From the NCBI GenBank assembly GCA_949825065.1, contig OX463855.1, forward strand, positions 37,954,301-38,018,300: a stretch of DNA of 64,000 bases. Reading direction: 5' to 3'. Position 1 is the first letter of the stretch. Each line of letters starts with the position of its first letter. The notes below the pieces were generated by a model that was given only the letters and a program-made list of their open reading frames with translations, was not told the origin of the DNA and searched no databases. Shown here piece after piece: positions 33,601 through 44,326 of this stretch. The translations under genes and the position numbers were made by a program. Origin of the DNA: Odontocerum albicorne. Its lineage: Eukaryota; Arthropoda; Insecta; Trichoptera; Odontoceridae.

Positions 33601-35584
33601 TAAATGTTCATTAATATTGTCAATGAATTTTACACGAATTAATAATAATCTTAATATTTTTTTGCGATCATGTAGTATCCCTTATTTACTTATTGTTTTG
33701 TTGGTTGAAAGGGATTGCCGCCTGGCAATATACCCACCAAATTATTACAAAATAGAAGTATTGATAAATAAATATATCCTTATTCTAATCATATATACTA
33801 TAGTATTTCCACACATTTTATACAACGCTCTCATTTCTATAAAATGTACCTTACTTTTATCGTTCTTATGCCATGTTCAATTTTCCGTTGCATATCCTAA
33901 GGTCAGAACCAAGATTCCATTATAAGCAACCAGTTTTACTTCACTTGAAACAATTATTGTATAACCTACCATACACTCTATTGACTAATACTGCTATTTT
34001 TTCAATATCACCCTTCGCGCGACCATCCGATGTTAAAATGCTTCAAAACATAACATTTACTCAAGTTGCTTAATGTGTCGTTTCTAACTTTAATTTACCC
34101 GCTATAACTACAGCCCATCTCAATTCACCCGCTATAACTAAAACCCATCTCAATTCCCCCGCTATAGCTACAGCCCATCTCAATTCACCCGCTATAACTA
34201 AAACCCCATCTCAATTCCCCCCCCCCCCCCCCCTATAGCTACAGCCCATCTCAATTCCCACGCTATAACTAAAACCCATCTCAATTCCCCCCGCTATAAC
34301 TACAACCCATCTCAATTCTCCCGCTATAACTACAACCCTTCTCAATTACCATAATCTTCGACTTTCCAATATGCATACGCATACCATTCAATTCACACCT
34401 TTCTTACAATTTTCTAACAACGTTTTGTAAATTTTCCTCGCATTCTACTAGGTCTACCAAATCTTACAATAATTATTTTTATACATACATACCATCACAT
34501 CATTTTACTGCCGGGGTAGACTGAGCGACATACTTTTCTATCTCGACACATATCCTTAGCCTCTTCTACATTGTTACACTTTCCTATACAACTTCTACGA
34601 TTTCTCTGACTTTCTTTCTACGTTTTCCTTCTTTCAGAAAATGATAATTTTTATGATTTTAAAATAACTTACTTGTTCCTTGAAGAAAGAATTCGACAGG
34701 TCACACTGTTCACAGTTGATAACATAGACTGCCATCAGATCGTCGATGTTATTCTTTCTAGCTTTTGCTGAAATCAACGCAGCTTTCGCGATATTACGGG
34801 CGTGAAAGAGAAAATTTTGAACGGCACTACTTCCGTATTGCTCGTATAAATTCTTTGCCTCGTCCAATCCATATTTCCGGTCAAAATACGATAATATTTT
34901 CAAATTCGTAACAGCAAACACGTGTCGACACAACAGCAAAGAACAAATAAATTGTAATGATACTAACGAATTCATCAGAGTAAATAAATAATTAATGAGG
35001 TACAGCAACGAATGTTTCAAATTATAATATGTCACATTTGTGTAGAAGTCGTAAGAACAAATCAAAGCTAAAGGAATAGTTACGAATCCAATAAGTGTTA
35101 AGACAATACTTCGCCCTTTTTTGAATCGCTCTGATGCGTCCACATTGAGTTTTAAAACGATTTTTTCGTTGTTTTTGTAAAACTTTTTATATTGCGTTTT
35201 ACAATGGAAAGCGCTCATAAATATGTTGCAAAGATTTGTAATCAAAAGCATCAGGAGGCATAAAATATCGGTCGTCATGATCGCAGTTTTGGTCGTTTGG
35301 TAAACAGTCGATTTTCTTTGTTGTAATACGAACAATGTCAGGACAACGAAGGCGACCATGGTGATAATACAATATATTTTTCTCCTGCGCGGTACGGAAT
35401 TCAAAGAACGACGGACCCCGAAAACGGATTGTAAATATACCAAAGGTTTGAACGCGTATCTTAAATGATAAACGGTATCCTTTACTTCACATTTTCCACT
35501 TTCAACATCTGTATCTACTAAATATGGTAAAACACTGATTGTAGACGGAGAACTGAATTCTATTATTTTTATAGCCTTTTCCAT
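27538..35584 (-). CDS. Gustatory receptor Gr-A (4 exons, 444 aa)
   Basis: Insect gustatory receptor: seven-membrane-segment chemoreceptor that forms a ligand-gated cation channel in sensory neurons; the ligand cannot be told from sequence. Exons (minus strand): 35584-34673, 32200-32120, 29379-29196, 27695-27538. All borders are GT/AG with phases 0, 0, 1. Exon 1 carries the N-terminus and five hydrophobic segments and ends at NSFFKEQ. The tiny exon 2 matches exon 2 of Gr-B in length and pattern. Exon 4 ends with TYLIILMQV, the family's TYhhhhhQF-type C-terminal motif with Val for Phe. The open frame begins upstream without ATG. ATGs occur at 35629 and 35584; I chose 35584 because it has A at -3 and G at +4 and gives exon 1 a length (304 codons) like its paralogues (297 and 296). 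It is the most diverged of the three. Its introns hold a LINE, a solo LTR, a SINE and four tandem arrays. Confidence 0.85.
27780..29209. repeat. 42-base minisatellite filling Gr-A intron 3
   Basis: About 30 units of 42-43 bases with several variants. A typical unit read on the minus strand is CAACACTTGCTCAGGAAAAT followed by TATTTACAAGTCATCACTTGAA. The first unit (29209-29167) lies over the exon 3/intron 3 border: its first 14 bases are the end of exon 3, and the following GTAAAT is the splice donor. The array runs almost to the exon 4 acceptor region. Because 42 is a multiple of three, it shows spurious 14-residue periodic frames. Confidence 0.9.
29196..29379 (-). CDS. Gr-A exon 3
   Basis: 184 bases after acceptor ATCTTTTTCAG; phase 0 in, phase 1 out at donor GTAAAT. 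Encodes the sixth membrane segment (KILAMCLLAFYDIMMLFCIT) and the conserved ASCEMVVSAANQTSKILDHI region that aligns with ATCEHVYKQARKTVNIVDIM in Gr-B. Confidence 0.85.
29426..29815 (+). mobile_element. RTE-like LINE fragment, 12-base duplication, in Gr-A intron 2
   Basis: Plus strand encodes an RTE-like C-terminus (RIRYNQELYGLYGDPTITQE, RLRWAGHVQRMSEEDIPRRL) and ends in a (TTGA)n tail. The duplication GATATCTAACCG at 29414-29425 and 29816-29827 bounds it. It sits about 46 bases upstream of the exon 3 acceptor, in antisense to Gr-A. Confidence 0.8.
29828..31314. other. Gr-A intron 2, mostly unassigned
   Basis: AT-rich intron. It contains a repeat shared with 15440-15580 (30000-30110) and an unassigned minus-strand open stretch (31170-30784) without an ATG at its start. 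Confidence 0.4.
31315..32099. repeat. Roughly 30-base tandem array next to Gr-A exon 2
   Basis: Degenerate units built on GTTAGAATGCTTAAAAAAGG and AGGATGCTTAAATAAGT. The block with TTAAAATAAGTTAGG recurs at 31351, 31549 and 31861, showing higher-order structure with unequal spacing (198 and 312 bases). The array ends 21 bases from the exon 2 donor side. Confidence 0.85.
32120..32200 (-). CDS. Gr-A exon 2 (27 codons)
   Basis: Between acceptor TTTTTAATTACAG and donor GTAAGT, phase 0 at both ends. It begins Asn-Leu-Leu-Met, matching the Asn-Leu start of exon 2 in Gr-B and Gr-C. It is exactly 81 bases, as in Gr-B. Confidence 0.8.
32341..32570 (-). mobile_element. SINE-2 copy in Gr-A intron 1
   Basis: Minus-strand copy with degraded B box (GTGGGTTCTAATTCCG), the GAGGAGAGTTTGCTCTC word, and an AAT/ATT-rich tail at 32341-32356. 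Confidence 0.55.
32793..33133 (-). mobile_element. LINE F 3' end
   Basis: Minus-strand frame 32809-33054: KIKWQWAGHVARMSDSRWAS, then RRRPKVRWMDEI, and a C-terminal QWID. The tail is (GAT)n at 32793-32806. A second copy lies at 52594-52881. Confidence 0.7.
33134..33604 (+). mobile_element. Solo LTR (LTR family 1), Gr-A intron 1
   Basis: 471 bases from TGTAGGGAATACCGTCGTCC to CATTCCGTTAAA. It has a TATA-like GTATATATACC and, 18 bases on, AATAAA, as expected for promoter and polyadenylation signals. Flanks TGGT and TGTT are a 3-of-4 match for a duplication. Other copies: 41873-42296, 44544-44977, 50758-51210, 55812-56217. Confidence 0.7.
33700..33770 (+). mobile_element. LINE B/SINE-1 tail fragment
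   Basis: Contains TTGGTTGAAAGGGATTGCCG and TGGCAATA, the shared 3' tail, followed by AT-rich sequence. Confidence 0.4.
34083..34350. repeat. 30-base tandem repeat in Gr-A intron 1
   Basis: About nine units with GCTATAACTA and CCCATCTCAATTC; one unit has expanded to a run of about 17 C at 34217-34234. Confidence 0.85.
34480..34635 (-). mobile_element. LINE A relic near Gr-A exon 1 donor
   Basis: Minus-strand 3' portion with CGGGGTAGACTGAGCG; ends about 30 bases from the exon 1 donor. Confidence 0.5.
34673..35584 (-). CDS. Gr-A exon 1
   Basis: 304 codons ending NSFFKEQ at donor GTAAGT. Includes AFKPLVYLQSVFGVRRSLNS, aligning with ALCPLTVLLALCGISRSLDS of Gr-B, and the YVINCEQCDLSNSFFKEQ end, aligning with YKTNCEQCEYINTAFRVQ. 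Confidence 0.85.
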
Positions 35585-35939
35585 GATGAACAGTTTGGTA
35601 TTGACGAGAGCACTGTCGTAGAAATACATTTGACCCAGCACGATGTGTTTTTTTTTATATTTCGACACGAATGTAGAATGATAATGGACAGGTGTAACTA
35701 ATCGCCGAGTATTTTATCAGAATAATGTTATCCCCGATAGCCCGGCGATTATCGTGTTGGAGTTATTGTTTTGATTGATTCTTCGATGTTGACACATGCT
35801 CTAGATAGAAGGCATTCATGTTGACACATGCTCTAGATAGAAGGCATTCACTTGCAAAATTCACATTGTCAATAATATTTAATACACCCAGCGAGTGATA
35901 TTCCTCAGTAACTATACTATTTTGATATACGAGGCATAT

Positions 35940-36888
35940 CCAGAAAGTAAGTGTACTGAATTTTTGTAGGTTACAATTTTTTTTATTTAAACAAAAAAAT
36001 TACGTGGTTACCGTAGTACATATGTAAGCTATTTTTCGACATAGTCGCCATTCCTCTCAATGCAGGTGGTGAAGCGGGGTATCAACTTTTTGATGCCTTC
36101 CTCGAAGTAGTTTCCCGCCAACCCCTCCGTCCACTTCTCCACCTCCTGCTTTACCTCCTCGTCGGTTGAAAACCTTTTTCCACCCATGTGCAGCTTCAGG
36201 GAGGTAAAGAGATAGTAATCTGAAGGTGCTAGGTCAAGGGAATGCGCGGGATGGTTCAGGACATCCCATTTAAACGAGGCGAGCAGTTCCTTCGTGGCGT
36301 TGGCCGTGTGTGGTCTGGCATTGTCGTGCAGCAGGCAGACTCCCTTTGTCAGCATGCCTCTCCTCTTGTTCTGAATCGCCAGCCGCAATTTTTTTAGGGT
36401 CTCACAATATCTTGCAGAGTTGATGGTCTCCCCTTGAGGCATATATTCAATTAAAATTATGTCTTGACAGTCCCAAAACACGGATGCCATGATTTTCTTG
36501 GCTGAAATTGTGGTTTTGAACTTTTTGGCGGAGGGTGAAGAGGTGTGACGTGACCGTTTTTAAACTCGCGACACCATTTGTACACACTCGTACGATTCAT
36601 AGCTTTATCACCATATGCAGTTTTCACCTCATTATAAACCTCAACCGGAAGTTTTCCCTTCCAAACGAGATAACGGATGACGCCGCGTATTTCGCACTTG
36701 GCGGGAGATTGGATTGACATTTTTCACCAAACGTGTTGTCGCGTCGACACTTCTCAACGTACTGACATCGAACTGGTCTCGTTGCGGAGGGGAAGGGTCA
36801 AACTACACGGAAGTGTAGCCAACATGTCGAAAATAAAATCCATCCGGTCGTGAGAGCCTCAGTACACTTACTTTCTGGATACGCATGG
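35940..36888 (-). mobile_element. Mariner element, internally deleted
   Basis: Terminal inverted repeats of about 29 bases (shared core TATCCAGAAAGTAAGTGTAC) at 35940-35968 and 36860-36888 are flanked by TA. The minus strand encodes a transposase N-terminus (36457-36720: YKWCREFKNG) and the C-terminal catalytic part (36029-36490). In the latter, LLHDNARPHTA and LDLAPSDYYLF supply the second and third Asp of the DD34D triad. The middle, with the first catalytic Asp, is deleted and the frames no longer match, so the element is dead. Confidence 0.85.
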
Positions 36889-37052
36889 TACTTTCTATTG
36901 AGCTAGTTGCAATCTTTGACGATGTAAAGAAAATGACTGACCAAAGATGGACGTCTGGTGCTGAAGATTCCTCGAAACAGTGGTAGATTATCGACTTAAA
37001 AAGCACAAAAAAATCACCCACCTCGACGTGTAGACTGCTCGAGTTTGTGATT

Positions 37053-37671
37053 TTAACCCTTCTTTCCCTGTGATGTGTAATTAGTACACATTGCTTCTAA
37101 AAACTTTAATATCTCTATAAATATAATAAATACTGGGTTCAGATTTTAGGTATTTCACCGTAAAACATTTACGCATTGAATGAAAAAATTATATTAATAA
37201 TAATAAGCACTTATCGGCCACATCAGATATACTCGTATTTTGTGAAAATCGGGAATAAATTCACCAATACAATCAAACGTGTGCCAGTGTGTGACGTAGG
37301 TATATTCATTCTAAAAAACCGCTATGGGTGAGGAAGCGACGCTATTCACGTATCACTCTCATTCTACTTCGGTATATGGGAACGCAAGAAATAGAATCTC
37401 AGTTCACTCGCTTCTCTCGCTTCAGTAGCTCTAGGGTATCCATTTGAGGTGGTCTTTTCGCCCATTTAGTGAACGTCGGCCGATGATTTTTTCATGTTTT
37501 CAGCAGTTAAATTTCAAATATTATCACTTTTGACATCAAATTTAATTAATTTAAACGATTGGCTATGAATATGCTTATTTATCCGATTTTAAATCGCTCA
37601 TTTTTATATGTGTATTGATTACACAGCACCGGAACGCGCGGATTTTTTTAGCACAGGAAGGGAAAGGTTAA
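37053..37671. mobile_element. piggyBac-like MITE, family 1, copy 2
   Basis: Bounded by TTAA (37053-37056; 37668-37671); ends CCCTTCTTTCCCTGTGATGTG and the complement of CACAGGAAGGGAAAGG. Opposite orientation to copy 1. Confidence 0.75.
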
Positions 37672-37779
37672 CTATCAAAATGAACGATGAATAATTGATT
37701 AGCGTAATTGTCTGCCAATCAATGAGGAGGAGATAGGTCAATGGGCTGATATGGATGTCGTACGGATCTAAAAAAATGG

Positions 37780-38233
37780 ACTACAATGATGATCATCAAC
37801 GCACCAACAATGATGATCATTAACGCACCAACAATGATGATCATCAACGCACCAAAAATGATGATCATCAACGCACCAACAATGATGATTATCAACGCAC
37901 TAACAATGATGATCATCAACGCACCAACAATGATGATCATTAACGCACCAACAATGATGATCATCAACGCACCAACAATGATGATCATCAACGCACCAAC
38001 AATGATGATCATCAACGCACCAACAATGATGATCATCAACGCACCAACAATGATGATCATCAACGCACCAACAATGATGATTATCAACGCACCAACAATG
38101 ATGATCATCAACGCACCAACAATGATGATTATCAACGCACCAACAATGATGATCATCAACGCACCAACAATGATGATTATCAACGCACCAACAATGATGA
38201 TCATCAACGCACCAACAATGATGATCATCATTA
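37780..38233. repeat. 24-base minisatellite, about 19 copies
   Basis: Unit CAACAATGATGATCATCAACGCAC with rare C/T changes. As 24 is a multiple of three, it creates long frames on both strands (MMIINAPT, MIIIVGAL, DDHHCWCV repeats) that have no upstream gene context. I read it as non-coding. Confidence 0.9.
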
Positions 38234-38459
38234 CTGGTGCTCATAGTTGAAGGTATCCTCGCTATTCCGACGTCAATTCAGTTAGAAAGCGAAGCTGCGC
38301 CATGGAGCTTTTTTGTTTCTGTTTTCCTTTCAGTGTTCACAACAAATGTTGTATGTAAGGAAATATTTTCAAAATGATATCCTGCACTTAGTTAAAAAGT
38401 CTTACTTTAAAAAAAATAAGGTAATGTAAATACGAGTATAGTAAAATCAAATTTATATT

Positions 38460-38790
38460 GCAGTTGATATGTAATCGTTGAGTGGGAAATGATTGATAGA
38501 TAAAGTTAGAAATGTCGCAATAAGGAAATAATGTGTATGTGAGAGAAATAAGTCAGGAAAGAATGACGAAGAAAATATAAATGGCTGAACGAAGAGGAGC
38601 TGCGAAAAAAGGACACCTTAGACTTGGATAGAAAGAGTATGTTGGTAAAGTATTGAAATTGCGTAAGGTGAAAAGTATGAAGAATAAAAGGAATTGTATG
38701 AGACAAATTATGAATATGCTAGAGGCGATCGATGTCTGTAAGGACCGAAATTTGTGGTGTTCGATCCTCTCTGCCTATCAATTAAAACGT
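38460..38790 (+). mobile_element. LINE A 3' part
   Basis: Degraded plus-strand stretch; its end reads like EAIDVCKDRNLWCSILSAYQ, the conserved C-terminus of LINE A. Confidence 0.5.
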
Positions 38791-38984
38791 TTTTCTTAAT
38801 TGTTTTTGTACATTCTTGGATGGACATTTCAGCTAGTTTTCCTCGTAGTAATAATTGTCCAGAGCTTGTTCCATTGTCTCTGTTTGCGAACTCGCTTCAG
38901 GTTAACGCATCAACATAAATTGTTCTATTGTATCGTAATGTATTGTATTGTATTACACTTTCGTTGTATATACCTTAACCAGAT

Positions 38985-39190
38985 GGATTGTTTGCCATAT
39001 GACAATCTCTTGCAATCAACGACATGTATTTAAAAAAACCGTAAGGGAAAACCAGATTGTATGCTTTAACCTTTTTTTTTTTTAATGTTTTGGTGTCATC
39101 GGTAATCTAATTTGAAGCCGTCGGGTCAATCAAGCATCTTACCATCAAGCGTCAAACAATCAAGCATCTTACCAACTAAGCCACGTTGAT
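38985..39190 (-). mobile_element. SINE-1 copy, minus strand
   Basis: Minus-strand head GTGGCTTAGTTGGTAAGATG with an internal duplication (ATGCTTGATTG twice) and tail GATTGTCATATGGCAAACAA. Confidence 0.5.
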
Positions 39191-39227
39191 CGATTTTTAT
39201 TTTTACTGACTGAACTGCATGAGACAA

Positions 39228-39560
39228 CCTTCTTGACTTAGTTGATAAGACGTCAGTCTTCAGACCCGGGTGTTTGCGGGTTTGTTTCCCGTTGGAACTA
39301 AGCTTTTACAAAAAAAAAAAAAAAAACATTCCATACATTAATAAAAAATACTTACATACATGTGCTAGACATATGCAAGTGCTGTTGCCTTTTATACAAG
39401 GTGGTATTCCAAATAAGTATATTGTATGATTCATACTGTTTATACCGCATCAATCTTAACTATTTGTATCCCAATCCCGGTCGGAAGATATTGCCACATG
39501 GCAGTAAGCCCGCGAGGTTGTGCTGTATTCAGTACAGGTATAGTCATTAACACTATGAAT
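39228..39560 (+). mobile_element. SINE-1 copy with poly-A interruption
   Basis: Plus-strand head TGACTTAGTTGATAAGACG, B-box-like GCGGGTTTGTTTCCC, an A run at 39310-39327, and the tail GGAAGATATTGCCACATGGC at 39482. Confidence 0.5.
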
Positions 39561-39649
39561 ATTTTTACATTCACCATAATGATAATAATTATAAACATTT
39601 TCGACTGAAATTGTGGCACGTTTTTTTGGTCAAATATCAAATGATCTTG

Positions 39650-39745
39650 AGTTGGCAACCGAGTATTTTTTCAGTTGGCAACCGAGTATTTTTTCAGTTG
39701 GCAACCGAATATTTTTTCAGTTGGCAACCGAGTATTTTTTCAGTC
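39650..39745. repeat. 23-base tandem repeat
   Basis: Four copies of GTTGGCAACCGAGTATTTTT plus three bases. Confidence 0.9.
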
Positions 39746-40169
39746 GCAACTATAGTAAATAAAATATCCGATGTAACACACCCTTATCGTTTAACAGGAA
39801 AGTTTTCATACTATTCAATACTAAAAGCCTCGCGTCATATCGTGATAAATCTCTATTGACTCATATTACGAGTGTATATCTAAAAAAAACATATTTACTT
39901 CATAAATAAGTCAGAAGAGATAAATTGTTTTTTTTTAAATAGGCAATCCATCCAAACTAGGATGATTTGCGCCACCGAGTTAAAGACATTGTGACATTAC
40001 ACGAGTCGATATAATAAAAGTAATTTAAAAAAAATGACAATTCTAGATAATTCAAAGGTTCTACTGATTAAGCTTCAAAAATTAACAATCGATCTATAAA
40101 TGAAAAAGTTTCTCGAAGAAAGAAGAAACGCAAACATTCATTGGACGCGGTGAAGATATTGGTTTTAAT

Positions 40170-41219
40170 CAGGGCTGTGGAGTCGCTTAAAAAAAACACG
40201 ACTCCGACTCCGATTCTTATATTTACCAACAATACGACTCCGACTCCACAACTCCGACTCCACGACTCCGAATCCACAACTCCGACTCTACAACTCCGAC
40301 TCAAAAAAGCTCAATTTTAGCAGGTTGTTTCCTACCTTTGCATATAGCCATTTTTTTCATGTTATAGGGATAAAAATAAAACAAGATCAAACTTTAATAA
40401 TTATTTATTAGAATTTATTCTTAAATATTGCTTCTATTAAATCTGTATTCGTAGAGGCTCTCAAATCAGAATTGAGAATTTTAAGAGCGGAAAATAACCG
40501 CTCTACGGATACTTGGGTTGGGGGTAATGCTGTAACGATCAATGCTGAATCTTTTACGATTTCTAGATACCGCTGTATTGCCATTTCAACATTTAACTTA
40601 TAAGTTCGGTCAATTTTTTCCATTATTTTCAATGCATCATAAAATTCAATTTTAAATTTTGAAATAGAGTCTCCTTCATCTATATTGGGACTGTGATTCA
40701 AACGAGGACGTTTTAGTTTATCTTGTTCATTGAGATATTTTTCAAAATCGTCTTCAGATTCAGCGGTGTCGGATGAAGATGATGATACTTCGTGTACGCT
40801 GCCTGCTGTCGTCTCTTTTTCTAGTCGAAGGCCTTTCATACGAACGGTTAATTCAAACATAGCGTTTTTCGCTCTATTTATTTGTTCTTCCGTCAATATG
40901 GATCGAACCATGGGGTTAACATAGATCCCAGCCAACAGAATTTTCTTTCGACGTGAGAAAGCAGGAGACAAACACATTTTCGTAGACTTTATGCATTAAA
41001 TGGATCTCGGTGATTCACCATATCGGCGCGACTTGCGCCTGCAAGTTTAATATTCGTGCACAATACACATTCATTATAATAATTAAAAAAAAATGTATTT
41101 TAAATTTTAACGAAAAATTAGTCGGAGTCGCTCGTTTTTTACGACTCCTACTCCGACTCCGACTCCGGCCCAAACACCGCGACTCCGACTCCAACTCCGA
41201 CTCCGACTCCACAGCCCTG
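40170..41219 (-). mobile_element. hAT element with partial transposase, 8-base duplication
   Basis: Ends CAGGGCTGTGGAGTCG and CGACTCCACAGCCCTG style repeats are flanked by the perfect 8-base duplication GTTTTAAT (40162-40169; 41220-41227). Both subterminal regions carry runs of ACTCCG hexamers. It holds one transposase-derived frame (40408-40977). At 1050 bases it is much shorter than an autonomous hAT element. Confidence 0.9.
40408..40977 (-). pseudogene. hAT transposase C-terminal fragment
   Basis: 189 codons from ATG at 40977. The end matches the hAT C-terminal dimerisation domain (LPPTQVSVERLFSALKILNS). A Ser/Asp/Glu-rich linker (SSSSSDTAESEDD) lies in the middle. The BED zinc finger and the catalytic core are missing, so it cannot transpose on its own. 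The frame is open and could in principle encode a dimerisation-only protein. Confidence 0.8.
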
Positions 41220-41542
41220 GTTTTAATAAATCAAATCTGTCGCGTAAAGGACAACCCAAAAATGCATGGTCTATAGTTTCTAGGGTTCTCCACAATACCC
41301 ATTCTGTAGTGACTAGCCACCACACAGTGACCCGTTCGCAAACGACAAAAGACAGACACTTCCATCTTGTTCATTGTTATAATATTAAACCATGGTTTCA
41401 AAGGGAGAGATTGATTTACATCTATAGAGAAATTAGTTAGTAAAACGGAAAAACTAATTTGAGCGATAGTTACGAGTACATAAATTTGTGTGTGAAGAAA
41501 ATATAAATGTCGAATGGACGCGAATTGCTGTATGCCGATGGT

Positions 41543-42705
41543 ATTTTTTTTATCCACTTTGCACGGATTTCTCCTGTTACACAAAGAGGGTTTGCTTCTA
41601 GAGTTAGCTTATTCGTTAGGAATAATATCAGCCAGGATTCTTCTCATACTGCTAGGCGGTATCGAGAATATATCCATAGTATCATTCAGTTGATCCAATA
41701 CCTCTTTACCACGCGTGACTGAGTGTTTAGCCATGATATTCGTCCTGTTAGTTGGTATGTAGAACAGAGGGTGATTTCTTGCATGGCTATATTTATTGGG
41801 TACATACTCGTATAAACTCGGTGCCTCTAGAATCGCCGGACAGTTAAAGCAACCTTGAAAAACCTTTAGTAGTTTAGGAACTAGTCCTTAAGGGAAGAGA
41901 TGATGAGGATAATTTATTGATAAATAATAAAACACGTTAGATCGCAATGCGGAAAGTGAGTTTTTATTAGTAAACGTAGGTATTTATACTATTTTCGCGT
42001 GTGTGCGGGAATGCGAGCAAGATATCCTTCGTCTCGTTTCTGCATTAGCAAAACGGCTAATGTCGTATGTAGGTGACAATTTATTTACGGAACTGGCGAG
42101 ACACCGTGGTGCGTTCTCGATCTAGTATGGAAGGCGGTCCGCCCCGGGCAATGGGTTGAATGGCTGGCGTGTGAACTTCGGATTTGTTTATTTAAATTTG
42201 TCGAGGAATGCAAAGGTCACTTCATCGGTCATTGACCGTATGTATGAACGCCCACAGTGTTCCGAGTGGGTGACTGAATGTGCGACGACCGACACAGTAG
42301 GAATATCACAATGGATTCTTACCTTCTTGTTTCGAGGCTTCTATAGTTACACACCGTGAGAAGTTCGACGTGGTGAGCATATTTAGAGTAATCGACCTTT
42401 GTTCTGTACCATAGATATCTGAGGACTTTTTTTTTGTATTTGTTCTATATTTTTTTTATATTTGAGCTGATGAGGAGCCCAAACCGTAGATGCATATTCT
42501 AATTTGGTTCTAATTAGATAATAATATAAGTTTCGGAGGATATCGGTGCTGTTAAATTCTCTTGATATTCTCATTATAAAACCGAGTAGTTTGTAACAGT
42601 CCGATATCAAACGCGAGACATGGTTAACGAATGTGAGTCCGACATCAAAGGTTACGCCCAAATCTTTGAATTCAGAAACTCTTGTTTAATGCTACTCCCT
42701 CTATG
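41543..42705 (-). mobile_element. LINE E copy split by a solo LTR
   Basis: The same 3' half as at 15940-16780: poly-A at 41543-41551, RT C-terminal frame at 42383-42661 (GVTFDVGLTFVNHVS). An LTR is inserted at 41873-42296. Shares most bases with the first copy. Confidence 0.75.
41873..42296 (-). mobile_element. Solo LTR (LTR family 1) in LINE E
   Basis: 424 bases; on the minus strand from TGTGTCGGTCGTCGC to GTTCCTAAA, flanked by the 4-base duplication GTAG (41869-41872; 42297-42300). Comparing with the uninterrupted LINE E copy confirms the borders. Confidence 0.85.
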
Positions 42706-42754
42706 ATGGTGGGTTGGAAAAAAATATCGACTATAGGATACACAGACACATTTA

Positions 42755-43480
42755 TTTATATGGCAGTGTTAGCGAAAACTGAGGAGGAATTATGGAGTCT
42801 GATAAGTAAATTGTATGAGAGATATAAAGAGAAAGAACTCAGAATGAATGTAGCGAAATCTAAAGCCATTGTGATAGAAAAGTGTGAAAGGAAAAGTAAA
42901 TGCGATATATGGGTGAGTTATTAAATATTAGAGCAAGCTGAAGAATATTACTATTGAGGTACCTAATATTTTCTCAAATAATGGAAAAGTTAAGAGGGAT
43001 ATTGAACGGTGTGTAGTGATAGGAAATAAAATCAGTTGGGGCACTAAAACATGTATACTCTAACTCAGATGTCACCAAATTTTTTTGAGAAACGGGCCGG
43101 ATTGTAAATTTTAAAAACATGGAGGGCCGGACGAAAAATATTCTTATTGAAATCCTATTAGAACATTGCATGTGTAAAAAAATATAGTTTATATTGGAAG
43201 TCTTATACCAAATCACAATAGAAGAATCGTTGTCGTGTATTCACAACTAAATCATAAAATTTTATAAAATTAATGTTTCTTATATATTATATAATATTTA
43301 TGAATACAAGTCGGGGGTCGGATGAAAAAAATTGAAGACCCGGATTCAGCCCGTGGGCCGTAGTTTAGTGACCGCTGCTAATTGGACAGTATCAAAATCT
43401 GCTAAGTCCACAACTGTATTTGAGTACCAACGACGTATGGAAGTGAAACGTGGACATGGAAAAAACTAAAATGATTAGTT
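42755..43480 (+). mobile_element. LINE A copy split by a hAT-like MITE
   Basis: Open stretch MAVLAKTEEELWSLISKLYE (42760-42920) is LINE A reverse transcriptase just after its ADD box. It is interrupted at 43066-43377 and resumes with TTGGACAGTATCAAAATCTGC. Confidence 0.65.
43066..43377. mobile_element. hAT-like MITE (312 bases)
   Basis: Ends CAGATGTCACCAAAT and TAGTTTAGTGACCGCTG form an inverted repeat; interior words GGGCCGG and CCCGTGGGCCG are typical of short hAT elements. Flanks CTAACT and CTAATT match at five of six positions, so the duplication has decayed. Confidence 0.6.
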
Positions 43481-43879
43481 TATCCGCATTTTTCCATGGT
43501 TCTAAAGCCAGAACAAAACAAACAGTTGTACATTTGTTAGTGCGGTTAGGTTAGTTTATATATAACAGTTGCACTAGAAAGTTTAATAAATTACTAGTTC
43601 AATCTATACATTGTCTATTAAAAGTCTGACATCTGTCTTTCTCACTCCAACTAACGTGAAAAAATGGGATATGAATGAGTGAGACAGAGGAAGCGTGTCT
43701 AGTACCATCTAGTAATAGTATTGAAAAGCGAAATCTTGTTGACGTTTCAACCAATAGTAAGTGCTTTACACGATGCCCGTTAGATGTCACTTTTTATCAT
43801 CGCATCAGCACATCGATGGTCCGATTCAAAAACCACGTAAGTCTCATTTCAGTGAAAATATTGGAATAATCCACAAGCC

Positions 43880-44090
43880 CTTTAAATCACTGCTTTATCC
43901 GATCGTTTCTTACTCGTATATTGTAGTAACAGATATTTTTATTCAGATCACGCATTTCCATCACATTTTTCACTTCCTTTCAATGTCCTAGCTTTTCTTC
44001 CATATATCAAGGTGGTCGTTGCATGTAATGCTCATAGTATTCGGAACCATAGATTTATTACATCAAAACTGTGTCTCCTAAACACAGAAG
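43880..44090 (-). mobile_element. LINE A scrap
   Basis: Degraded minus-strand piece recognised only by short LINE A words; no frame. Lies between LINE A and the last exon of Gr-B. Confidence 0.3.
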
Positions 44091-44165
44091 CGAGCACTTA
44101 ATTGTTTTTTTTTTGGTTTGCAAGCATTTTTATAAACGTAAAAAAAATATGTGTTATAACGTGTT

Positions 44166-44326
44166 TTATTTGATTTGCAATTGAATGAGAACAACTAAAT
44201 ACGTGATAACATATAAAAATATGGTATATAAAATGCTGTAGTTTATATAAAAAACATTGCAGGCTGTAAATTTAGGCATTCTTCTAGCCATGAACGCTGC
44301 CCAGTTGAGAAGCCTCTTCGTTTCGC
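44166..44326 (-). CDS. Gr-B exon 4 (C-terminus)
   Basis: After acceptor TTTGTTTCAG, phase 1. Encodes ETKRLLNWAAFMARRMPKF, the last membrane segment and TYLVVLIQL; stop at 44168-44166. Confidence 0.87.

Noticed and set aside
37719..38250. Periodic frames (IIIVGALM, MMIINAPT, HHCWCVDD)
   Set aside because: Artefacts of the 24-base tandem repeat; open on both strands in several phases.
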